This document shows, one piece after another, positions 1 through 11,400 of a stretch of DNA of 64,000 nucleotides. The translations under genes and the position numbers were made by a program. The stretch comes from Gordius sp. MW1 (lineage: Eukaryota > Nematomorpha > Gordioida > Gordea > Gordiidae). The DNA is taken from contig OZ038533.1 in assembly GCA_964036665.1 (NCBI GenBank), positions 6,222,413 through 6,286,412 on the forward strand, read 5' to 3'. The stretch's first letter is position 1. The number at the start of each line of letters is the position of its first letter. The notes beneath the pieces are model-generated. The model had not been told where the DNA came from and ran no database searches. It worked only from the letters and a program-made list of their open reading frames with translations.

Positions 1-211
1 CATATATAAATGCAGATATTCTTAAACGTTTGCTAAATTAAAATGAGTCTGTCTGTATCAAGAAATATTGATTTTAAGGCTAATAATGGTTGTGGCAATA
101 TTGTGCGAAAATGAAAGGAGAAAATTTGATCATTTTTTTAAAAACTCTAATTTACTAAAAAATAATTTTTTTTACACATTTTAATTATTCGTTTAATAAA
201 TAATTATGATA

Positions 212-602
212 GGGACGTATGCGTCCTGATGGATCTTCTTTAGTCCCATGGAGCAATGGTCTTCACCTTAAATGGGACTTCACATGTATTGACCTATTTG
301 CCCCCTCTAACTGCAACAATGATTCTTTAGCTGTTGCAGAGGGGCGGAAAACCAATAAATACAAAGCCCTATTATCCTCAAATATTTTTATTCCATTGGT
401 TGCTTCGTGTTCAGGCACCTTTGGCAAACAGGCCTTAGCTTTTTTTAAAGAGGTTGGAAGACGTTCTCCCCCGTCTAAACATTCGGTACCCTTTTTACTA
501 AAACAAAGACTTGGTATTCTTATAGCCAAGTACAACTTTAAATCGTTCGCGGATTCTTGGCCAATTTTGGAAGATCCCCTCGATGATGATATATCCGAAT
601 AG
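212..602 (+). pseudogene. LINE polyprotein C-terminal fragment, endonuclease-like
   Basis: About 130 residues are open. Near the start there is an RPDG motif, followed about 17 residues later by KWDFT and then IDLFAPS. A conserved-looking tail follows, with KYKAL, FIPLVASCSGTFG and FFKEVGRRS. This resembles the C-terminal segment that follows the reverse transcriptase in some invertebrate non-LTR elements, and the spacing RPD...WD fits a PD-(D/E)XK type nuclease fold. That is recognition from memory of the family and not a search. The upstream reverse transcriptase is absent, so this is a dead fragment. The antisense reading frame over the same bases is a shadow. Confidence 0.45.
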
Positions 603-714
603 TGTATTATTTTATTCGGCGCATTTTGCCTTTTATATTTCATGTATTTATATTATATTACTGTCAGCGGATTTTTAACAAATAAACTTTAAAAAAAAAA
701 AAAAAAAAAAAAAA
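212..714 (+). mobile_element. 3' end of a 5'-truncated non-LTR retrotransposon
   Basis: A coding remnant ends at 602. It is followed by a short 3' region with an AATAAA signal (681-686) and a pure A run of 24 bases (691-714). A coding 3' end, a polyadenylation signal and a genomic A tail together are the hallmark of a LINE copy made by target-primed reverse transcription that stopped early. An in-frame stop at 209-211 lies just upstream of the first residues that look family-like, so the 5' truncation is placed near 212. No flanking target duplication was found by eye. Confidence 0.55.
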
Positions 715-1004
715 TTTATATTTATGTTAGGCGGTAAATTGAGACATTAATATTTAAAAAAATGGGAGTTTAGAAAATTGTTAATAAGTTTTGTGATATC
801 CATTATATGTTTATCATAATATCTAGCATCAATCAGATTATTCTACCTTTCTAAGTTCATAATTGCGCAATCCAAAATTCAGATATAACTCCAAAGTGAA
901 TGTATGAGATAAAATAATCATATATTTTGATATTAATTATAAAATATTATATAAAATGGCGTTAATTTAAAAGACATGTCTTTTATGAAATATAGGATTA
1001 ATAA
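715..1004. other. AT-rich intergenic stretch, nothing recognised
   Basis: No coding pattern, RNA gene or obvious repeat was seen between the LINE tail and the GC-rich repeat that follows. Confidence 0.4.
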
Positions 1005-1190
1005 CTTTCAACCCGACCCTGACCTGACCCGAGTTAAAAAAATTTCAACCCAAACCCTACCCGAAAGCATTTTAAAATTTTTAAGGCCGAACCCGGGTCG
1101 CGTTCGACCTCGGGTCCGGTCGAGTTCGACCTCGGGTGGGGTCAGGTTCGGGTCTGGTTTCGGGTAACCCGTGCAGGGCTCTAGTGACAA
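1005..1190. repeat. GC-rich CCCGA/CGGGT repeat, MITE-like end
   Basis: This is a GC-rich island in an AT-rich neighbourhood, made of alternating CCCGA-type and CGGGT-type words in both orientations. It ends in GTGCAGGGCTCTAGTG. Similar words recur near 5090, 6960, 15470, 19790, 50150 and 61950. The reverse complement of the right end (CACTAGAGCCCTGCACGGG) looks like the end of a hAT-type element, but no clean pair of ends or target duplication was found here. Confidence 0.4.
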
Positions 1191-1826
1191 TATTAGTATT
1201 GTAGTTCCATTGTTCCATTTTTAGCAAATTGTTCGATTTCTTGTGTCGGGCTATCCTTGTAATAAAGTGTTGTTGGTGATGCTTATCCATTATTCGTGAA
1301 TCCATTCCTTCTTCTTCCCACTTATTCCCATATTTTGGCTTCGCTGGACTACGATTTGAACCTACATGCAATAATATAAATTGGGAGATTCGGATGATAT
1401 CTTTCTTCTGCAATTTGAAGCGCACGTCCTAAGCCAAGCAATTCCACTGACTGGGCCCAAATGCAAACTTCTTACTTGTCTATCAAATGAAGCCTTTCGG
1501 GTAGTGGTAGAGGATGCCATTCCGGATAACCCTATAGAATGGGCATTCGAGGAATTAGCAGGCAGGTTGAAGACAGTATTCAAAGGTAAAAATTGCCGCA
1601 TGGCTCAACCATCCCGTCTGGGAAACGTTGGACAGATGGACAGGAGCCAATAACGCAATTTGTACGTAGATTGAAATCCGCGTCAAGGGATTGAAATTTC
1701 ACAATCAGGGAGAAAAGGCTGTTTGATCATTTCATTCTAGGATTGCAGAATCCGATTGTTCAATCCAGATTGATGGCTGAGAGTGAACTAAAAATGGAAC
1801 AATGGAACTACAAAACTAATATTGTC
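1186..1826. mobile_element. gag fragment enclosed by 39-bp inverted repeats
   Basis: The 39 bases at 1186-1224 and those at 1788-1826 are inverted copies that differ at one position. Between them lies a decayed retrotransposon gag fragment. Terminal inverted repeats around an unrelated coding fragment suggest a captured segment carried by a DNA element. No target duplication is visible (left flank CTAGT, right flank TTGTC), so recombination or local inversion duplication could also explain it. Confidence 0.45.
1381..1800 (+). pseudogene. LTR retrotransposon gag (capsid) fragment
   Basis: One frame gives LLTCLSNEAFRVVVED and LAGRLKTVF. This matches the pattern of the better preserved Gypsy gag at 25628 (LLTSLEGEAFQLILED, NRLRKLF). 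After a frameshift near 1615 the similarity continues as PITQFVRRLKSASRD and, after another break, LFDHFILGLQNPI, which is the usual end of the capsid helices. It is a short frameshifted remnant with no protease or polymerase attached. Confidence 0.6.
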
Positions 1827-2466
1827 TTGTCAAACTAGGAATAACGAAATATAAAATTATGCATTAATCAAAATATTACTCAAACGTAATCACAATCTTT
1901 CAATCCTCAACATTCATAATATTCAAAGTCATCCATAAAGTTTTAAGACTGCTTCAATAATAAGCATATGCTTTAGCCTCGGTATTTATTTACATTTAAG
2001 ATAGTCATCACATCCTCTATGATAATGTGACATCTCCTTCATAGTAATAGTTAGGGAAAGAAAAAAGGTAGTGATTTGTAACAGTATCATTCAAAAAATT
2101 ATAGTGAAGTAAAGAGGTTAATTTGATAATCATTTTAAGGTAATATTTTTTTAACGCTTTAAAGCATCGTTGACAATTTGTATACAATTAAATCAATTAC
2201 AATTCTACACGCTAAAAATTTGTGGATATAATGGGTAGTTTTAATATTATATAAAGCAGAACAAAAAATAAAAAAAAAGATCAATTAGAAATTATTTAAT
2301 TTCATAATTACCATATATTATTATTACGTTTTAAGAAGGAAATTTTACCACATATTGTTAACTAACATTTTTTCCTATTGTACATAAATTGGTCAAAATA
2401 ATTTTGCAAATTAATACCATTTGAAAAACACGAAAACTTATTTAAATATTTATTACTTCACTTCAA
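1827..2466 (+). other. upstream region of eIF3a
   Basis: AT-rich sequence leads up to the eIF3a start codon. No clear TATA element, other promoter motif or additional gene was recognised. Confidence 0.35.
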
Positions 2467-5400
2467 ATGGTAGTGTACATTCAAAAACCTGATAATGTTC
2501 TTAAACGTGCTCAAGGTTTTCATAATTTTTTTTATTATAATAATTTAAAAAATAGAATTTATTGATGTTGGAAAAGATGATAGAGCGCTTGAAGCCTTGG
2601 CTGGATTAATAAAAAATAAACCCCATAAAATTTGGCAAAAGACGCCGGAAAAAATTTTATTTGATTATTTTAATAAGTTTCTTGAACTTTGCGTGAAGTT
2701 AAGAAAATCTGATGTTGCAAAAGAGGGTCTTTATCATTACAGAAATATTTGTCAACAAGTATAATTATTACCTATTTTCTTGTACATCTCTATCAAAGGT
2801 CAATGTTAATGCACTTGAAATAGTTTTCAGAAATTTTTTGAAAAATGCAGAAGAGCGAACACTTCAGGCTAGTAAAGAAACAGACCAAAATGTAATTGAT
2901 ATTGAAGACCTTGATATAATTCAGTCACCTGAAGAGTAAAAATTTTTAATTAATATTTATAAGCTAAATTAGATTATTGTTGAGTACTGTTAGTGTAGAA
3001 GATTCTGTTGATCGTAATAATCGTTTAAAGCTTATGCCATGGGTTAAATTTCTGTGGGAATCTTATAGACAATGCCTTGATTTATTGAGAAATAACAATT
3101 TAGTTCAAAGACTTTATCATGACATTGCCAATCAAACTTTTCAATTTTGCTTAAAATACTCAAGGCGAACTGAGTTTAAAAAGCTCTCAGAGAATGTAAA
3201 TATTTCACATACTTTAACAATACTTTTTATAGCTTAGGAATCACATTGTTCTATTACAAAAACAAAATAATCCAAGCATAGCCATAGATTTGAATAATCC
3301 TGAAACACAACAGATGCATTTGACCACAAGATTTCATCAATTAGATACAGCCATAGAAATGGAATTATGGCAGGTTTGTTCAAAATATGAAATTGTTCTT
3401 TACTTCTATCTGTCTTAATTTATAAGCTATACATGTGTTGCATCTTTTATATATTATTAGGAAGCATTTAAAGCAGTACAAGATATTTATGGTCTAATGC
3501 AACTTTCAAAGAAGCCTGTAAAGGCTCCTGTGAGGGCTTCCTATTACCAAAAATTGGCATTAGTTTTTTGGAGAGCTGAAAACAATCATCTTTTCCATGC
3601 ATGTGCCCTTCATCGTTTATATCATTTGTATTGTGATACAAAAAAGAATTTTTCCACTGAGGAATCACAAAAGTATTTCTTTTTATTAGTTTTATGGTTC
3701 TTGATAATAATAAATAGCTGCTTAAAATTTTTTGTTTGCATACATTTTAATCTTCCCCTAATTGAAATTTGTTGTTGTTTTAAGTTATTTATTTTAATAT
3801 AATGTTCTTGCAAATATCTTTGTAAAAATCTATACTAATAGTATTTTTGTCATGGTTAATGCTAAATTTTTTACAAATTGGCTTTTATCTAAAATATTTA
3901 ATAACAAATATGATATCTAAAATTTATAAACGCTTATTCTAAAGTATACTATCCTTAATGCTTTTTTTTATAAAAAGTTTACAACATTTTTGTATACATA
4001 CTTTTATTCCTTTCATGACAGAATGTGTACCAAACTGTTATTGGCTACTTTATCCATACCCATACCTCCATCAAAAAATGACTTTGAAAAAATTCTGGAC
4101 ATTAATGATAGGAGTAGGAAATTGGCTGCCCTATTAGGCTTAAATACTGCACCCACGAGGCAGAGCTTGATCAACGACATAGTATTTACTCTTACATTTC
4201 TCATTTAACAATTAGATCCTTAAATCAGCAATCTTATATTATTTATAATGTTTTGTTGATTGTAACAACAATTTAGATAATATATACAATGATTTAGGAA
4301 AATGGTTAAAATGGATTTAGCTGAATTTTAATCAGTTTCCTACCTATTCTAATCTTTTTTTGGCATATCTCTGAGTTTGTTACAGATATATGATTAGTTT
4401 TGCATAATTAACTTTAAATTTATTTATGAATATATTTTGTAACCTTTATTTTGTTGATTGGTAGGTTCGTTATAACATAGTAGCTAACGTTCCGAAGGAG
4501 TTGAAAAATTTGTTTGATTGGATGGAAGTTGATTTTCATCCCCTTAAGCTAACATCTCGAGTGGCTCCTTGCTTGGAATTTATTCAAACTTTAGATTCGG
4601 ATTTGCACAAATACATACCCTCGTTGCAAGAAGTGACCGTGTTCAAGTTGCTTCAACAAGTAATAATAAAAAAAATAAATTTTGTTTTAATCATTCTTTG
4701 CATGGATCTTTTAAGCGTGTGGTCTATATCGATAAAAAATGCGTTAATATATATATGAGTTTTTGTAGCTTTTAAATATTTTTTTACTAAGCCTTAACTA
4801 TTACTTACACTATACAGTTTTTTGGGTAGTCTAATTGGGCTCGAACTACATCGTTTAATTTAAGATCACTTAGTTTAAACTTGAAAAACGTAAGTAGATT
4901 AAGAATCTATTTGCTAGGTCGTTGGTTAAATTTTTTCCCCCTAATTATGCTTTTCAAAATTATTTGTAATTTGAAAGGGTATTTCTACTTTTTAATGAGC
5001 TGTCTTATAGGAGCATTAATTTATGAAAGTTGTTCACTCTAAGTTACAGACCTGCAACGGGCTTGTTTAGGTCAGTCTTTATACAAAGCCTGGCCCGGGC
5101 CCGTAAAAAATTTTTATATTCATACTTTTGGGTTAATTTTTTGATTTAGTAAACAACATGTATGCGTCAAAAATGTAAATAAAAATATTGTAAAACTAAT
5201 AAATTAACAATTCCCTGTCAGGGAGGCGACCTACGGGAAAAGAATTTCTTTTACAAGTGGCACTTCTGGATACATAAATCCATATAAGACATATAGACTT
5301 TTAAAACCCTTATTTAAGGTTATAATGTTTTTAATAAAGCTCAATATTGCTAGAGGGTATAAATTTGAAGGCAAGGATGGGGAGTTGCCCCCCCCCCCCC

Positions 5401-8400
5401 TCCAAATCCAAAAAATTCTTGATCTAATAAACATTTTTTGCCCTACCAATTTTAATTGGCTACGCCCATGGGATCACGTGTATAAATTATCTTTAATATT
5501 TATAATCCGGGTTGAGATATTGATGAATTAATGAACTAAGATGGAAATAAAAATTAACTTTCCTTGTTAGTTTAATATACATAAATAATTAAAACATTAT
5601 AAAAACACCCTCTTTTATACTCTCTAATTGATTTTGTAACAGACTTTTAGTCCGACTATCAAAAATTAGGGTGCCCTATATTTCAGATCAAACATAGTAA
5701 AAATTTGCATTTATCGATCAATGATTTAATTTGTTTATTTAAGTTATTATAATCACGTTTCATTGATGGTTGTTTTTATGATAGGTTGCCCAACTGTATG
5801 AAACCATTAAATTTGACCGTTTCACCACTTTAGCTTTGTTTATGACGCCTCATGCCATCGAAAGGCTCATCGTCAATTCCGCCAAAAACAATGACATACA
5901 GGTAAATTCCATTCCACATTTTCACTCTTATTACACTGATCAAGCTCGCTCTTGGGACATTCCATGTCAAATCGCCACGTTTTCGGCCGACCCCCTCAGA
6001 ATTTTATAAAATTTGGTGGAAATGTTAAAACTAGTAAAATTATTAATTTTCGAAAATTTTAAGCTCATTTGGGCCACCACTTTTCGAGTTGTGGGCGCTC
6101 AAAGGTCGAAAATCGGGCTTTTAAAAAATCGGTTCGTGACGATATAATTAATAAAATTTATAGGTTACTGGTCCCCAAATCATAGAATCTTGTTGTAGAG
6201 ATTAAAGGGTCATAAATTGTTAAAAGGGTTATTTTATTATTTGGCGCCAAAATGAATCTCTAGAAATGCTTTTTTTGCTCATTTAGCAAAAATATTTGCA
6301 TCATAGATATATTAAAATAATATGGATACTAAATGATCAAAAAACATTTTTGGAGATTCATTTTGGCGCCAAATAATAAAATAACCCTTTTAACAATTTA
6401 TGACCCTTTCAAGATGGCTGGTCAACTTTTTGTTTATTTAATTTGATTAATAGATAGTATAAAATATTTTTTAATTTCAAACGGTTTGAGAGGGTTAAAC
6501 ATTAATTATATTGGCCATTTCGGCTATTATAAGATGACCAATCTTTTTTTATTTTTTTATAGAGATAGGTCTTACCTATCTCTACAACAAGATTCTATGA
6601 TTTGGGGACCAATAACCTATAAATTTTATTAATTATAGCGTCACGAACCGATTTTTTGAAAGCCCGATTTTCGACCTTAGAGAGCTCCCAACTCAAAAAA
6701 TAGTGGCCCAAATGAGCTAAAATTTTCGAAAATTAATAATTTTACTAGTTTTAACATTTCCACCAAATTTTATAAAATTCTGAGGGGGTCCGTAAAAAAA
6801 CGTCTTTTTATGATCGATTTGACATGGAATGTCCCTCTTATGTTTTATTCCTAATGGGTGTTTTAATGAGTTAGTTTATAGAGTTTAGAGGGGCTCGTAT
6901 TTAAAGCTCTGCTAAATTGCTTTTCATCTACCCAGTCCGAGGGCCAAATATTTTATTGATTTTTGTCCGAGCTCGGGCCATACTCCGGCCTCGGGCCCAA
7001 ACTCTACTTGGATGACGTGAGATTACAATGAATTCATTTCCCAAATATTTATAACTGGTATTCGTATTTGCTCTCAGACTTGGGTATGTGCATAATTTTT
7101 AAGAAGCCTATATGGTATTTGCAAAATATATTTTTAACTGTGCTTGGCCAAGCGTTGCTTTTGCCCCACTCTTTATTTAGCTTAATGTAATACGTGCCGA
7201 TAAGGAATTTATGATTGGACCTCGATTATATAAAACTTATAATGCAATCGTTGGTAGGCTGTAAACAAATAATTATTTTATTAACAACACCATAAGTCAT
7301 TTGAAAAAAAAAGAATGTAAAATTTGAGTAATTGTTTTTTTACATTCATAATCGCAGGTTCGGATAGATCACAAACAGCGAGTCCTTTCTTTCGGACGCG
7401 ATCTTTCGATTTCGTGTCGAGACGATGCCTTGGACAGTCCACAATTACAGGCCCTTCCCACCGAACAAATTCGAGGCCAAATTGTGCTTATGGCCGAGGC
7501 CTTAGACGAAGCCGTCGAGTTGTTGAATCCCATTGATTTGCAGGTTCGGGTAGTTTTTTGAGCCAAAGAGCAGTGGGAGACTTAAAGGGTTTTACATGTA
7601 AAGGTATAGAAAAAAAATAAGATAAAATCTAGTAAGATTGTGGGATTGAGTAAAACACTTTTAAAACTCTCATATTGGACTTAGCATTAGATATATAGGG
7701 CATTTCGAAATAAGAAATTTGCAACTACAGATTATTAAAAATGTGGTGAGGGTTAATGTCGTTTTTAGGTAGTTTTTGAATAACAATCCATGGTAAGTTC
7801 CATTCCATGTTGCTGATCGTTATACCTATAACGTTCATATCTACCTCAAATATTCGGGTAATTTAACCCTACATTAGCGTAAATTTCACCTGCCTTCCCA
7901 AATCCTGTCATTTTCCTTAGCCTTATTAAACATCTAAAACGCTGATTTTATTTAAGAAACGAACTTGTTTTTTTAAAGGCGCTATTTTGCGCGTTGTTTT
8001 TATTTCTTAGTATTAACTTAAAATTGTTTGCTGAATAATTTTGATTGAAATTGTTTTATGTGATGGCGTAGCCTCTATTTACGCTTAATTAATATGTTTT
8101 ATTATAGCACACTTACGTCTCAATAATTTGATTTCTGTTTTATAATTTGTCCCGGGGATGGAGCCTTTTGATTCTTAAAACATTTTTCCCCAACGCATAT
8201 TAGCTGATTCAAACGATCAAAATTATTGAGCATGTTTGGAAATTTGAAATTAATTATAAATTAGATTTTGGACTCGTATGCAAAATACTTTGATGTCTGA
8301 AATATTTGTTATTCATTCAATTCAGCGCAAGACCGAAAGTGAGCAGCTCTTGCTCATTAAAAGATATCAAGAATCGGCCGCAGATGATTTCCAAAAAATC

Positions 8401-11400
8401 AATCAGCGCATTAAAGACATCGAAAAACGGAAAGAAATGATCGAAAATATTCACAAAGAGAAGGTGAGGTGGCCAACAGTATTATATTTAGGTCCAACGT
8501 TATTTCAACTTTATTCTTTTAGAATGTGGGTGGAATTTAAAAAACGCTTGAAAATTATTTTTTTAATTACAATTATGTACTTTGAAAAGATTTTAATTTT
8601 TGAAATCGCTGAAAATTATGAGAAGTGATTCCAGCTCATATAGTTATAAAATAGCTAAATTATTGGCACGATTAATTGATGTATGTCAAAAATATCTTAT
8701 TATTAAAATTAGGGTTGTTTAGGTTAAATTTAATGTGGCAGGCTTAATATTATAAGGTTGAAAAAAGGGAATTATAATCATATATTTTTGCCTACTGGTT
8801 AAAACCGGTTAACGCTTTTAGTTTTTGTTCTAAAGGCATGGAGAAGGTTTCGCGAACTATTGATAATTTGTGGTTTTACCTTATGTCTGAGCACAAATTT
8901 TATTTTCTCTCGGGTAATTAATTATGTATGAGCTTAGTTCCAATTTCCGCAGTGCATTATTTGAATCGTTATTTTATATCAATTATCCATTTTCTCAGAC
9001 GAAAAAGGAGGTTGAGGCCATCGAAGAGAAGCGTCGTAAATTGCAAGAAGCCGAGGCGAACCGCTTGAAACGTGAGCTGGACGACAGGGAAAAGGCGAGG
9101 CAGGACAGTTTGAGGAAGGAGATGGAACTGAAAAATACGCGGGATAAATTTGTCGAAGTGAAGAGCAAGGTTGGCATCAATGCCCTCAAAGGCATCAGCG
9201 AAGCCGTAAGTGGAACTTAGTGTTTGTCTTCCATTATATACTAGTGTCGTAAAATGGGTTGGTCCACCTTTGGTTTTACTAAAACTAACGGTCAACTCTG
9301 CCTTTTTTAAATTTCGACTAAGGCTGGGGGTCGTCTAAGCAAAACAGACCAAAAAATCTTTGGAACCGACTAAAACCAACGGTTGACCAAACAAAACCCA
9401 GCTGTTTTTTTACAACACTACATTTTACTGTAGGTGTCCTTCCTGTTTATTGAGTTGATTTATGAGAAAGGCAAATTGAAGTCTGCCTTTACGTGTTTTA
9501 AAGTTTTATAAAATCATGAACGCTCTGATGGTTTTTTATGCATGCGTTGATTTTGGAATGTACCTTTGAGCGATTATATATTAGTAATAATTAGCTAATG
9601 TTTTAAACTTCATGTGAGGTTTATGTTTCTCTTGATCAAAAAGGTTATAAGTTTGGTGAAGGTAGCTCCTAAAACTAAATACAATTTATCTTCTATGTTT
9701 TAATGATGGTTTAGTATGATGATAGATATTTTGATAATTTTCGCTTCAATTTATGTGTGTGCGTTTGCTAGGATTTGGAGAATTTGAACGTGGAACAACT
9801 CTTGCAACGCCATAACAACGAGATTACCAAACAAAAACAGGAATTTGTCATCAAGCTCAAAGCCCAGTTTAAAAAGGTTTATTTCACAAAGATTCATTGC
9901 CCCCTATGTTATCGCATCATTAAATTCACTTGCTTTCTGTAGATTGTCAAACCTTGGATTATTATACGAATGCTCATGTTGAAGGTCAAACCTGTGTTTT
10001 AATGGGCTATGTTCAAAATATATTTATAAGAGATATTTTGACACGTTTTCGGCCTAATTATATCCTTGTTATCAAAATATGCAAAGGAGCATTTCATCGC
10101 AATTTTATCATAAAAACGCGATATTCGTCCGACTCGTTATAGCTGTTCCTGATATTTCACGTGCTTTTTGAAACTAGTATTTATATAGAATCTCGGAATT
10201 GGTGGCGGTTAGTCGTCACCTTGTTGTTGGGATGTTATTTTATTCTCACCTAATTTCACGAAAATCTTTTCTCGAAAATAAACGCCTACTAAAAATGAAA
10301 AATACGATTTGCGTGGTTATATTACTAGGTGGACCATTTGGTACGGGCTATTCATCAAGAAGAAATGGAGACTCTGCAAAAATACACTAGCGAACTGATG
10401 GAAGCTAGGAAGAGCGAATGGCAAACGCTTGAAGTGCAGCGGATAGAACGGGAAGAAAAGGAGAATAAACTTGGATTGCAAGAAAAAGCGAGATTGTCGC
10501 GAATGGCTCAAGACTTGAACGAGGCCGTGCAAAAACTCAAGGAGTTCCATCAACCGGATTACGAAGTATTTCTCTTTCTTTATTTTTCCTCTAAAGATAG
10601 AGAACAATTTTCATTTATTATCTTTACCAACGCTCTAAAAAGTAATATTTTCGCCTTTGGTGTTATTTGGAGTCTTGAAGGATATAAAATCCCACTTTTT
10701 TTGCACGATTGAAAGCAATTACCGAAAAACATAATAAAATCCTAATTGCAATTTAAAAAGGCTTAAAAAACGTTATCATAATGTTATGATAAGTTTTCAT
10801 GATTTGTATACTCTTGTTTTTTTGCCCCTACCCCCTAGTTTTTAAGGATAAATTGATTTTAACGCCGTTGGTTTTAATTTAGAATTTATAAAATTTTGTG
10901 GCCATATACATTAATCATGTGAAAACTTATTAACTGTAGCGAGCTTTGAAAGATTACGAACAAACATTGGTGGAGCAGAAGAATTACAGGCTCGAGCAAC
11001 GCAAACTGGAGCGCAAGAGGCAGCGCAAACTGAAATACGAAATGAAGATGGAAGCTAAAAAGAAGGATCGCGAAATTAAAGGTTAAAGCTACTTTGTTAT
11101 TTACAAATATTATCAAGCTAATTAACTTCCCAAGTTTGTAAATTATTCAATTACTGTATCTCCTCCCACTAGTGTTAGGGGTGTGCTATTATTATGTGTA
11201 ATCATGAAATAGTCAGACCAGCAATGTTAGCTCGTATATTTTTCCTTTAGGGGCTTTAAATTTGGTTAGAGCAAATCCACCACTAGTGTATTATTTTGAC
11301 ATAGTTACTCGGGTTTGCTATCGATCATTGTTTACCGAGTGGGGTGTTGACTGTTTATTTTGTGGTTAACAAGCACGCTATATGCACTCTGCGTTTATTT

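Noticed and set aside
3196..3240. Acceptor at GCTTAG for eIF3a exon 5
   Set aside because: Using the earlier TATAG keeps the Leu-Arg that aligns with the family (NLRNHIV), so exon 5 was started at 3233.
5157..5230. Additional coding exon between 4659 and 5785 in eIF3a
   Set aside because: LLQQ joins directly to [10 protein letters not shown] in the family; no missing residues need to be found.
8924..9295. Antisense ORFs over eIF3a exon 12
   Set aside because: They are shadows of the charged helix exon; only the plus frame fits the eIF3a family and splice sites.
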